NCBI GenBank assembly: GCA_973895155.1
Contig: OZ316894.1
Coordinates: 20,522,001 to 20,586,000 of the forward strand
From: Marsupella aquatica
Taxonomy: Eukaryota; Marchantiophyta
Direction: 5' to 3'
Length of the DNA stretch: 64,000 nt
A model generated the notes under the pieces. The model did not search any database, was not told the DNA's origin, and worked only from the letters and a program-made list of their open reading frames with translations. Each line of letters starts with the position of its first letter. Position 1 is the first letter of the stretch. Of the stretch, positions 12,166 through 24,319 are shown piece by piece. The translations under genes were made by a program, and so were the position numbers.

Positions 12166-15100
12166 CTACAAGGCTCCACGGCGCATGTTCCTCTGTTGCT
12201 GCTTTCGTTGTAGGACAGACGACGCGGTGTCAGCCATCATTTTATGGAAGTCGACGAGGTCCTGCAGCTCATGCTCCTCCATGTTAGTCATTAACTTCCT
12301 AGCCTCTGCTTCCTTCTGCTCGTTCAGTTGGATCTGCTGCTGGTACAGAGAAGAGTTCCTCACAGTGGCGCCCATTTGATTCAGGAATTTCACCTGAGTG
12401 GAATTGAGGGCTGTGTTGGACTGCAACAGGAAACACTTTCGGTCAGGTTATGTCATTGAAAATGGGCACCACTCAATCAACACGGGATATCGTTTTGCTC
12501 CAACCTGTAGAATGAATGATTTCCCAAATCCAATCCAAAGAAATTAAAAAGACAAACGTAGGAATCCATCAACTTCTTACAGGCAAAGCGACTTCTACTA
12601 TCGCCAGCTTGAAGTAAATTTCTCTCAGCATTTGATTCGCAGTACGTTTTGAAAACCTTTCTCACAATTACTTAGCATACTACTAAAGAAGAGTGAGATA
12701 AACAGATCAAAATTACCTTCAAAAACGTGGCACCAAGGGCTAGTTCTTGCTTATCTTTCAGGCTAGCAGTGGACAGGGAGTATCCCAGAGATGCTAGCGC
12801 CGTTGTACTGCCATGAGTACTCTTGCCCAGGTGCTCCTCCTCGTAGATGGTCTTGGCTAATGAGAAACTCCTTACCAACTTGCTTCTCTGTATCTCCATT
12901 GCCACTGCATCTAGTTTGATGCGAGCCTTTTCCTTTCCCGAAACTAGTAACTTCTTCTGATATGCTATCACGGCCTTGACAAATTCCTGCAAGAAAAAGA
13001 CCGTAGCTAAATTACTCTTCTCGGTAAGGAACTCAACGTCTGAAAATACATTTTCACGAGCTCGTTTATGGAAGTATAGACTTCGGATATTCCATCTTTC
13101 TAGGGTCTCTAATGGTAGGCTTACCATCTGTGGCAGAGTATTCAGCTTGCAGGGTGTGGCAATATACTGAGCCAGTAAATCACTTACCAAAGCTCTATAT
13201 CATTGATTAGTGTTCATCATGCTGATCCTGTGGTGCATTCAATCCTAGACCGGGAATAGATGTAGCAGATACCTGATAGGCGCGAGGACACTCTGGATAA
13301 TCAAAGATGCTCTCTTGAAGAGCAGCTCTCGCCGCAGCATCAACCGGCCTGACATCATCGGATGGAGTGTTATGTTCATGTTGCATACGCTCCGGATGAA
13401 ACTGAAGGCCTACAATGAACTTTCCCTCCTCGGGGTTGTGTACATCAGGATCGTAAAACGCCTCGATGAGACCGTCTGGTGCAAAGGCCATTGGTTCAAA
13501 CCTTTCGGCCAACCTCTTCACTCCCTGTTGAAGATAACCCCCAAAAAATAAGCAAAGCCTTTTGGCATATGGCCCACGACGGCAATTCATACGTTTTCGC
13601 ATCCATCAAGTCGGTTTCTACAACTAAATTGTTGGCAGCACTTTTGTCTACCTGTCATATTAATTTCAGTGATATATTCGCTTCCCATCTTAGAACCTAT
13701 GGCTGTATTAATTGCAGAGCTTCTGTTTGTTTCTACTTTACCATTCGAATGGAACAATCAGGTTTGCTTACTTCCCTAAGAAATCTGTTAACGAGTTCCT
13801 TCTCAAGGCTCGTTTCCAGCAGCTGCACACTACTATTTAGGTCAAGTTTCCAATGTAACACTGGATTTTGCTTCGCACCTCAGAAATTTTGACATCTTAG
13901 CTGCCTTACTAGATGTTGGCTGTGACACTCAAAACTAAACAGAATGTCCCTTCAGATTCACACATTTACACCCTACTACAGACAACGTATTTATACACTT
14001 TCTGATTGAGTAAGGTTCGTCAGCTGCTAAGCTATCCGGACACCTCATAACTCCTCGGTCATATTGCAGTTTCTGTAGTGAAGAGTTTACACGGACTCAA
14101 CTGGTGCGACTGAATGTAGCTGGACGGAGCTGTTGCGTAAATGACATGGTGTTACCTGGTGATGGTAACTGTTGACAACAAGTTCAGAACCAGTGGAGCT
14201 CGCCTTCAAGGAATTCTCAAACCATTCGCTCAAGGGCGTTCCCTCCAGGACCGTCACCGGATGCCGATGCCCATCGTAATTCTCATAGCATATGTGCTGT
14301 ACGGCCACTTCCTTCCTGGATGACAATTCCGTCTCGACATCCTGCACAAGCGTATGTAAAACGCCTAAACTTACAGGTTTCAAAAAGCTGACTCCACAGG
14401 AAATAAGTTCGAGTTACCTATCGAACAGAGGATTGAAGGCCAGTCTAACCCTGGAGTGCCAATGATCGACACCATGATCATGGATTGACAATGATTCCAA
14501 TAGTGGACTCAATTCCAAGTGCTCAAAGTTACGTTCGATTCTCTACTGGCGAGGGAATAGAAGATTTCCAAACGTATGACATTCTACGGGAGTAATACTT
14601 TGTGTACCTGGTAAAGAGATCCTCCGCCGGCGACGTTGAGGATTTGAGAGCCACGGCAGATACCGAGATACGGAATGTTGCGCTCCAAGCAGCGCCGCGC
14701 TAGCTGCAACTCAATGGAGTCTTTGTCTTTGTCGATGGTGGTGTCGCTGCTGTGCTCCGCTTTGATCTTGTTCACCTGCTCCGGTGTCAAGTGCGAGAAA
14801 TCGCTCTCGTACAGCGCAGGGTCGATGTCTTCCCCCTCGCATAGTAGGACCCCATGAATTGGCTCAAAGCTGTCCAGCAGCGAATGCAACCCGGAGACTC
14901 GCGGCACGATTACTGGAACCGCTCCGTACCTCACGATCAGATCTAGATGATACTCGCCTGCGAATGCCACGACAGGATTTTGGTCAATTCATCCACAGTC
15001 ATCGACGTTCTCTTCAGAGACAACACGTCTACATCTCAACTCCCAAGTCCACACCAACCCGAAAATTTGCAGCTTCTGATTGAGTGAGATGATGATGTTT

Positions 15101-16278
15101 GACAGCCGACTGGGACGAGAATTGATGAGAGTAAGCTTTGAAGTCCAGTGAGATGAAAAGTGACAGGCAGACTCCGGACCATTCAATTGAATGTAAAGTC
15201 ACATGAGACCAACTGTTAGACAGAACAGAGAGAAATTGAAATGAAATGGAGAATGACATTTTAGAGCTGGAGTATAAGGAGATTTTATATAAATTGTGGG
15301 ACGATGTACAGATAAGGACATAGAAACTTGAAATGAGTCCGAGACGAGGAATGGAAACCTTACAGAATAAAAGAAAAGAAAGTTAAAGTCAGCTAGAGAT
15401 GGAAATTATCCGATACAGTAGGGAGAGACTTGGAAGTGAACTTACATGAAATTTCACAAATATCCGAGAGAAAGAGAGAGAGACTTGAAATAAAATCAAA
15501 CTGTCCCGAGAGCCAATGACCAATGGAAAACTAAAGTCTCAGACAACTAGATCGACTTAGTCTCATAGTTCATGAAGGAAAAAGGAGCGTGGCATGGCGA
15601 AGAAAAGGGAGCTGCAGGCGTAATGAAATGGTAATTGTTGCTAATAGTTATTCCTCTCGATTCACATGTGACAATTTTCTCACATCGACCTGACCGGGAT
15701 ACTAGAGAGGGTTGCCTGCGTTGAAAATAAATGAACTGGGGTGGTGAGAAATGACGGATGGAGATTGCAGGCTCTCGCGAAGGTTTCTCAGGCTCACCAA
15801 AAGGAGAAAGAAGACATTCCGTTAATCAAATTACACACTTATTGCAGCGAAGATGTGGAGAACGACGAAGATATACATCCCATCAGGCAACCAGGAAAGA
15901 AAATAAATTCAGAAGTCAAAGAGTGAGCAAACAAGATACTTCACTTCCGTAAACGCGCCATCAGTAGAAACCAGGAGGTTGAAATCAGTTTAATTCTGTT
16001 GGTCTTAAGGTCCGCAGGGCCCCAATTAAAATCAGCATCTTGAGAGCGAGAGAAGAATTCTTACGAGTGTGTAGGGCTACTTACGTACCGACGAAATCGA
16101 CGAACTTGTTCTTGCGGACAGTGCGACGAGAGACGACGAGCACATGCGGAAGCACTGAAGCAATCTCCAACCTGTCGTCGCTCACAGCTGCAGCGGGAGG
16201 ATTGGTTCCTCTCCTCGCTACGTCCTCTCCACCTCCTCCTCCTCCTCCTCCTCCATAATTCTCCCCGCCATGCCCCAT
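12166..16278 (-). CDS. Class I glutamine amidotransferase-like (peptidase C26 / GAT1_2.1-type) protein, six exons
   Basis: Exons (minus): 16278-16089, 14957-14608, 14341-14156, 13524-13273, 12986-12717 and 12420-12166. Every junction has GT-AG borders and compatible phase, giving 1,503 nt and 500 aa. Exon 1 encodes a Gly run and [23 protein letters not shown]; exon 2 continues with EYHLDLIV. The nucleophile is Cys164 in YLGICRGSQ; His285 and Glu287 in FHPE complete the triad, so the domain looks active. The closest family known to me is the plant GAT1_2.1-like group, related to gamma-glutamyl hydrolases and puuD-type hydrolases; the true substrate cannot be read from sequence. Residues after about 325 form a charged, helical, Gln-rich plant-specific extension (YQKKLLV ... 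[14 protein letters not shown]). Its neighbours give no functional hint. Confidence 0.9.
16231..16254. repeat. GGA/TCC trinucleotide microsatellite inside exon 1
   Basis: Eight consecutive cct/cctc repeats encode the Gly run near the N-terminus of the amidotransferase. Length variation here would stay in frame and alter only the Gly tract. Confidence 0.85.
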
Positions 16279-18363
16279 TGCTTTTCTCCTCCGAGATCTT
16301 CTATATTAATACGGAAGATTACCACTCGAAGACCGCTTGCCACTCGAGTTTTCACAATCCAGCACTGATTCTCCAGCCGAATCGATGCCTCTCGACAGCC
16401 CCCGCGAGCCGAAGCAGGTCTGCTGTACTTATGTTGAAGTCAATCTTGCCTGTCTTTCAAATTCTGCACGATTTCCACCCAATCCCCTACAATATCTCCT
16501 CGATTTCTTTCGAGAGCTCGCCCTATTGACCTCGCTCCGAAGTCAATTTTTTAACGCGGAATCACTGAGGACGGCAAGTTCTCCTGCATGAATTCCTCAC
16601 TCCGGTCCAAAACACTCGTTCGAGAAGCTGATTGTCTCAATGCGCTCTCCTTCGGTATCAACCGACTCTCTTTTTGATTCTCTCGGATGATCCCTCTTCA
16701 ATCGCTCGCGCTGAACTCTCCGTCGGCGCGCTCGACAATTCTGCTCCAGAAGTGAAGCTACTCGTCCGTCCTCATAAACACTGTTTTCATGTACGAATCT
16801 CACTTCTGTCAGATCTCTGCTCGATTCAATTGCTTACAAATTCAGCTGGGCCACCAATTCCGATCGAATGTCAGTCCACGTACTTACTGAACTTGGGATT
16901 TAACGACTCACTTCAACCTTTCGTCCTTTCGAGCTTCCGTCCTCTGGAAGCTCTCACTCGAATCACAGCTAGCCATCCAGCTGCGGCACATACAACGTAT
17001 CTCGTTGGCTTTCCTACAGAAGTGGGTCCGCCTCTCGTGGACAACCAATCCACTCGATCATCGCTTCATAGCTCTAGCTTCCTCCCGCCATAGCTTATTA
17101 TTAGATGTCGGGCACACATACGCGCAGGTTCATTCTTTTTGACTGACAAGACACACGGTCCTTTCTGCCACAGGTACTCGAGTCAGCATATCCTCGTTCA
17201 GGGAACTGGGGTGGAAAATCTACGGCCCCTGTTGGATGGTATGGGAACAGGCGCAGCGTAGGCCGTCGATCTAAGACTCACTAACTCCGGTTCGGGAAGG
17301 ACTTGACCGAAAGAAACCGGCGGGAGAGCTGTGCGCGTGTCTGACGTGCCGCCGCCCCCTTCGCGGACTTTGATGGGCCCGTCCACTTCGCGGCCATCAA
17401 CATGGGCCAGGATCGACGACACAGGACGGATGAATTACTAGGATCGACGGTGTCTGTTGTAAGATGATATCGACGGGAAAGCGTCCCGGCTGACAGCCTG
17501 AAGTCCGGCAAGAAGTGACCCCGCCTAGTATGATCTGCAGCCAACCGCTCAAACCGTCGAGTGGACGGTGTCTGTTCGCCGCGTCCCATCGCGTGATCCG
17601 GCGGCCAAGTTCTAGTAACGAGCAATGACTATTGTAGAGTGACGCCATGCAGAGGCCAAGTTGTAGTAACGAGCAACGACTATTGTAGAGTGACGCCATG
17701 CGGAACGGCACGTCATCTTTTCGGGAAACCTGAGTCCCAGAGAGCAATCCAGGTAAGGAAGTGTAAAAGTTATGCTCCCATGGTCCAAGCACGTGAAGCA
17801 TGCAAATGTCATTATAGAAATTAACAGGGAGTATCAAAGCACACTTGTATCTGAGTTAAGTTCAGCACATAAAACTCACTTACTACGAGTACAGAATCAT
17901 TATGGGTTACTAAAACATTTACCCCATAAGGATGGTACATTCAAAAATATAAAGCCTGTAACCAAAGTGCCGGTAACCACCAATTTTTTTGACACGCCCT
18001 AATGCCTCTACTCCTTCACTCATCTACACTCTCTTCATTTCCAAAAACTTTTCAAGAGCAAATAAGTAGTGCATATACAAATTGTTTATAGAAAAGGGCC
18101 AAACCGAGTACAAAAGAACAAACAAAAGAGGTCCCAAATGGACAAAACCAAATGCAAAGAAGTGAACAATAGGAAACCCCTAAAAACCAAGAAAAAAGAA
18201 CTAAAACTATCGCAAATGGATTGAGGTCCTCATCATTCTTAGAAAATGTGACAAAAAGCTAATGGTTCACATCAAGTGTTGAAACTAAGTTGACTAGTAG
18301 GATTGGAATGTCCTCTAGGGGGGCTAGCCGTTGCAGAGGCACACTAGCACCCACTGTCACAGA
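16279..18363. other. Upstream region of the amidotransferase gene and intergenic DNA
   Basis: The first part must hold the promoter and 5' UTR of the minus-strand amidotransferase gene. Frames open on the plus strand at 16278-17093 are Ser/Leu/Pro-rich and show no motif. At 17603-17653 and 17654-17704 a 51-bp unit starting ggccaagtt is tandemly duplicated with few changes. Nothing else recognised. Confidence 0.45.
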
Positions 18364-19257
18364 TCAACGATAGATGGCCCGAGCTTGAGCATACTGTAAG
18401 GTGACTGAAATGCGTTGGCAAAAGTGCCTGGTCAAAACAGATAGCGGGGGTCTGGTGGGACCCATCCGGCCATGAACATCCCGAGCCGCTTGTCGAAGAA
18501 GCCTGTTGAATTGATGATGGAGACGCCCAAATATCTCAATATCAAGGGGGAGGAAGCTATCAGATGAAGCTCCTGTAACTTATTTGACCTCTTTCGTTGT
18601 TGCCACTCGTGATGCTGCTGCCCCTGCCGTTGTTGCCGATGTCCCAATGATGTCTTGGCACAATGGGTTTGCCACCACTACATCTGCCAAAGTACGTTGA
18701 CCCTCGTGGACCATGGTAAGATCCACCCGTAACCGTTGTGATGGAGGACCAGGTAACTTGAGCACCACCTCCCGCTGCACGCAGGCCAAAGAGCTAAAGA
18801 GACCTGAGCAGTCGCATCTCTCACAGCATCATGAAAAATGGTTTCGCCTCCCAAATTGCGCCGAAGAAGATGGACACCTGTGGCAAGGCTTTCCACACGT
18901 GCAAGAAGTGGGTGGGGCAGCCCCATACAAAGACGCATGGCTATCGAGAACTCCGCTGAAGACATCAGCAGATGAGGAATGATTGGATTGGCCTGAAGCC
19001 ATCCTCCTGCAGGCGCCCTGCCCTCCAGAAGAAAGAATCTGAGCTCGGTCCGTGTCAGGTGCCTCGGTGAGGATGCTGGAGAGGGTGAAAGCGTGCATAC
19101 GCCCAACAACGTCTGGCTGAAGACAGACGGGGTCCAAGGATTGAAACTCTTGAAATGAAGGTAACGCAGCTCGGACAGGATTTGGTAATGATGATCGTGC
19201 CGCTCGTAAATGAACCTGAAATGGGAGGGAACCCTCCTCTACGTCCATGAGAGACAA
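18364..19257 (-). pseudogene. Degraded C-terminal part of a LINE-like reverse-transcriptase ORF
   Basis: Minus-strand pieces in shifted frames follow a pattern I recognise from the C-terminal region of LINE-like polyproteins in lower plants and protists. They are APAGGWLQANPIIPH followed by MSSAEFSIAMRLCMGLPHP, then GGETIFHDAVRDA, then LTMVHEGQRTLADVVVANPL, then DSFLPLDIEIFGRLHHQF, and finally LTRHFCQRISVTLQYAQARA before a TGA at 18364-18366. At least two frameshifts separate the pieces. The reverse-transcriptase core itself is absent, so this is a 5'-truncated or decayed copy. The family call is from remembered motif order, not from a search. Confidence 0.6.
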
Positions 19258-22200
19258 AAGTAACTACTAGTGCTCTGAAAGATCTTTCCAATGAGACTGA
19301 TAAAGTTAAAAATTTATTACAAATTGAGAGACCTACAAATATCCACACATGAGTATCTCTTTTTCTTGCCACATTTCACTTATAGTGTAATAAGTTAATA
19401 GTGTATAACTATTTTGGATCCACAAATTAATAAGTTTTGGATCCACAAATTAAAATAGACACTATTCCCTAGCCGAGTTATCTATAATAAATAAAATATA
19501 AATATAATTATGAGTGATCTATTTTGTAACTGTTACTCTTTTTCTAAACAAATAAAGTATCTTTCTATAGTATGAAGACTTATTTTATTTTTGGGTTATT
19601 TTAAAGCAGTGGTTGGTCCATTGCAACCTTAGATCAGAAATGGTGGTCGGTCCCAGGGTAGAGACCATTTTCAAGTTTTTCAAGATTTGGACAGTTCATG
19701 CATTCTCCAGGAAGCCACTGAGTGACTCTGCATGAATCTAAATCTTTATCATAATTTGCAATCCAAATCTGCAGTTCATGATCTATTCCGTACAGTGAAG
19801 CCATAATTAGGCCATAAGTCATAGGAAAATGAGATATTTAGACTATATTTGTGAGTATGAAGCTGCATGGGAAGTCTGGGAGGGGGAAGTCCTTCCTGTG
19901 CATAGGCATGGGTATTTACGCTAACATAGAATCTGTGACAAATTGTAGAGGCTAGCCAACTTCAGTTGCAACCTTATGCTGCTGAGGACATATGGGTTGA
20001 ACCATTTGGGGATCATGCCCAAGATTGAAGATTATTCAAGAACTTTGTCAAGTGAAGCTGTACACACGAAATTACATAAGGTGCAGCCTGTTTTAGTGTG
20101 TACGCCTTCACTTGACATATTATTAGAAATCAGAGAAAGTTGAAATTTGAAAGTTCTAGTCAAAATTTTCAATTTAATCACTTGACTAAACCTTAGAAAT
20201 GAAGAATGCTGGTTCATTTTGCTCAACTGAAAATGGAATCTACTTAAACCACAACTGCCCTTCAAAAGCTACGGGTTACCCATAGTTACCATTAAATGAA
20301 GATTTTTCCTGAAATTGTGGAGCAAACTGGCATGCTAGAGGAGCAGAGTGATGAAATGTGGAAAAAAAGAGGGAGGTCTTGGACACTTCCCCTTATGTAC
20401 GGCAAGTTGTGGTTTAAGAACAATTTTCCCAGGAGCCCCGACTAGTTCCACTGGCACTTGATGCTACAGAACACCAGGAAATGTAACTGAGACAGGCTAA
20501 AAGAGGGAGGTAGACCATTTTATAGGTCACATTTACCCAAAAGTGGCAGTGTTCTATCCTAGTTGATTTCAGAGTTTTGAGCGTGATTGCCCATTGGGGT
20601 TTTGCCAGTCAATCTGGGCATGACAACGTCTCAGCTTTGGTTTTGTATTGTATGGATATACCTTCAATGTACATACAGTTGGATTTGCAACGTTGGAGGT
20701 AACAATTGACTTATAAATTACCGTCATAGCTAGGACACACAAAGAAAGATACCAAGATTAAGGTAATCTATTTACATATAATGAAGGGCTGACACGTTGT
20801 AGCTCTGTCTTGAGATCTTCGCATTTCTATTATTGCAAAATTTTACAGGTCAGTACAAATTTGCATCAGCGATACAAATGTAGAGTGAGCATGCTTGGAA
20901 TTGAAAACTTTCAAGTGTTGCCTGGTCAGAGTTGTGAGGTATATGCTTGATGGGGCCTCTAGGCGGATATTCCTTGATTGAAAAAGTACAACGTTTCATT
21001 TGTCACAATGTAGACAGTGATAAGAAATTCTGTACCATTAGTTACCTACAGTTCTTGCGTGATAGGAAATCACAAAGTGAGCCTTACCAGTCTCTGTGGT
21101 AACTGCACAGTGCACCAAGCGATAGTCCACCATGCTCATACCCGAGCTCATACCCAGTGCTAGCAACACACTCAACCAGGGGCAAGTGTGTCTTCACGGA
21201 GTACCTACTCTCAAATAGGATAGGGTTTTCTATGAAGTCAGTCTACCATATCTTTGTTTACTTTTTGAATTATTTTATAATTCACCAAGTAATTAGGTTA
21301 TGCCAGAGGCATAATCTAATTACTTCCATAGTACTAGGTAGGCTTTAGCAGACTATGATAACACTAGTTGAAACTCCTTAATATACTAATTGTTACAAGA
21401 AAATCTGACACAAAAGCATCAAAGGGGACCTACTGTAGTTTGTAACAAAAGTTTTGTAAGGACCTATCACATAATTTTGTGTTGGCAGGGATATGAAGCC
21501 TATACCTCTGTCCCACTGTCATGGGTTTTGTCAGAGTTTTAGTTTTGTCGCACAATGTCTTCCTTTTGCTCGACCTACTTGGCATAAGTTCATTTAGGAG
21601 GTAGGAGTTTAGGAAGTGGAGGCTGAGGTTGAGGCAATTCAATGAAATGTTTGGCAGAGGGGCATTGTAATTGAAAGGCAGGAAAGAAGTAGGGGGCACA
21701 GATTGATCCCACATTTCAGTCCTTGTTTACACATGACATTTTAAAATTAGTCACTATGTTGGATTTCATGATGACAAGAATGTGGCATTCACATGGCACT
21801 TACTACCTCAATTTTTGGGATTCTCAATCATGGAGTAGCAATATACTTTGAGGACAGGTAAATGGCCAAAAAATGATTTTAGACGAGACCATGAACTGCT
21901 CTCTTCACATGAAATCCGGCACACTGTCCCCTTTTAAGTAAAATAAATAAATAGTCTCGATTTGTGTATACCTTTTGTAGCATGTAAGTTAATTTTGGCG
22001 ATTCTGCTCCGCTTCCAGAATACTTTGTGCTCGTAGCGATCCATCAAGGTTCATTCTGGATTCTCCGGTATTGACAATTTATTCGTGAATATAATTTCCT
22101 TTTCGAGACAGTTATATATAATAAATGGTTATGTCACCTAATTGGCTAATTGACTCTCGCGTACCGTACATGCCGGCCGACACTTCGATAAATGCGTATG

Positions 22201-24319
22201 ACCGTGCCGATGGAACAACGTTACGGCCATTATTAAGGAATGAGGCTGTTGGCCCTACCGTATCCAGTGGAGGAGTTTACGAACTGTACTTCTGTATGGT
22301 TATCGACTGGGGACGGTGGTCCGGAACAGGTCTGGTACCGAACGGCTAGCGTAGATTCCACCGTTTCTACCGCGCGCGCGCTCTTAGCTCGGCATCGGCG
22401 TGAAGTACCCCGCAGTCGCAGTCGCAGTCGCCTTCTCGCTGTCGTGCGAAGAGCAGGCTGGTCCCAGCGATCTCACACCGTACTGAAGGGACTGCAGACA
22501 GATCATCATCTTCATATTTTTTAGGACTCTTTCAATCTTTCAGCACATAAGAACAAGTTTAATAGTAGTTTGGTCTGTTTTAGTGTTTGGTCTATTATAC
22601 TATTTTGTGCCCTCGCCACAGCTCGACATCTTTGGTAAAAGTGGCCATTGTATTGGGTTATCCGTAGCAATTGACTGAATGGAAATATTTTGTTCATAAA
22701 AAACATCAAGAGAAATGGTATGGAAGGAGGCAATGGATGTTTTTGGATACATACATGCCCAAAAGAATAATTATATTGGGTTCTATGCATGCTTTTTAGT
22801 GGCTAATTTCTACCCAACAATTACTTAAAATTTGGGGCCACCAATACAAATAAAAGTATGTGAGATTTTATGATCTCAAACTGATGCTAGTAATATGGGA
22901 CCGGCCCCCAACTCTTTGAATAGCAGTTGATTACTCAACACTCAATTTAAAGAACTCCAGGTTCATTAAATTTTTCATCAAATAAAGTGATTGTGGGGCA
23001 GGGCTAGGGTTTTTGATTAGTGGCACAAAGGAGCCAAACTCCACCCCACTGAACAGTCTTACCCCCGGTCTTACCACCCCCGGTGGCCAGTTTTCCACCG
23101 GACTGACTCCAATAGCAGAAATCTGGAAGTTATCCTTAAATCCGGTGAGATCTCCAAAATCAATCTATTAAAATGACATGGAGAATCTTCTTAGCATTTC
23201 TCCTTCACACAAGGTGACATTAGCCACCCTGGCGAAACAGGAAAAACCTTCAAACTTACGCTGTTGGCCACCCTTAAATTCTAAAAAGGGGATTGAACGA
23301 GGGAGAGCAGGAGAGCACGGGGGACAGCATGTTTCCATGCCGATAAGCAGGAGGATTGAACGGGACGGAGAAGATACGACAACGAAGTAGAGGATAAACG
23401 CACAGGAGGAACAGCATTGACAGGTAATGACGTAACGTGACCTGTTTCTCTGTGAATTGGCCCCCAATGAGGCAGCCAGCAAAGACAGGGAAGTACGCCG
23501 TGCGTTGGTGAGCATGCGGAAAGGAAATTGGTGCACATTCCGACTCGACCGAGGCTTCATGCTTTCCTGTAACGATGATGTTCAGATGGGTTTCGACATT
23601 GGTCCTCCGGCGATGGGCTCGGCTCGTAGCCGGCACTCCCTTCTTCCCTCTTCTCCGCATGCGTTCCTCTTGCTGGACTCCGCATTCTGGACTCTGGATA
23701 GTCTCGCCCTCCAATCCTGCTAGAGCTCTCCGCTCCGCTGATCGAGGACTGGTGCACTGTGGAGCTACTTCGGGGCAAGCCAGATGCCATTGCTGAGCTT
23801 GGTTGATCATGATGAGCATTCCTTGTTTTCGGAGTGGGGACCCGTCACCGGAGCGACAACTTGGAAAACCGAAGCTGTCAGTCCGGCTTCGACTTCGTAT
23901 TTTCGTCACGTTCCCCTCAGCAGATCGATTGACGATGTATGCAGACCAAAGTACCGCAACGACTTTTCGAGTTTAGCTTATGAGTTGCGTTTTGGAGGTA
24001 CGGGATCGACCTTCGACCTCGCCAGGTCAAACAGACCGAGTAGGACTCCAATTTCCGAGTCCGATGTAATATCGATCAGGTCGTAAAGTCGAAGCATGTA
24101 ACGAGGATCTGGGCATGTCGACGTCGACGAAGGAAGTGGGTGACGAAATCATTACGGAAAACTAGAAAGGTTGTGCTTATCTAAGCCGAATGAGGGTCGA
24201 GGACAAAGGGGGTCTGTCTCGAGACAGAAGGATGAACGATCCTATCTTCAAGATTCATCTGCTGTCTGTAGGGATTTAGCACTAAGGAACCAGTTGTTGC
24301 TATCATTGGTGTTACAGGG
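19258..24319. other. Long intergenic region without a supported gene
   Basis: About 5 kb with only short frames. 19380-21960 is AT-rich; 22130-22500 and 23280-24310 are GC-richer, and the latter probably holds the promoter and leader of the receptor kinase. Frames of up to 211 codons on the minus strand at 23274-23909 have an arginine/serine/proline-biased, motif-free composition and are not accepted. One strong hairpin is listed separately. Confidence 0.45.
20047..20116. repeat. 21-bp inverted repeat, hairpin-forming
   Basis: gtcaagtgaagctgtacacac (20047-20067) is repeated in reverse complement at 20096-20116 with two mismatches and a 28-nt loop. If transcribed it would form a stem the size of a small miRNA-like precursor or MITE tip. 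No supporting context was found. Confidence 0.5.

Noticed and set aside
16278-17093. Plus-strand frames opposite and upstream of amidotransferase exon 1
   Set aside because: Ser/Leu/Pro-biased with no motif; the region is better explained as promoter and 5' UTR.
23274-23909. 211-codon minus-strand frame upstream of the receptor kinase
   Set aside because: No recognisable domain; two other frames are open in the same GC-rich leader region.
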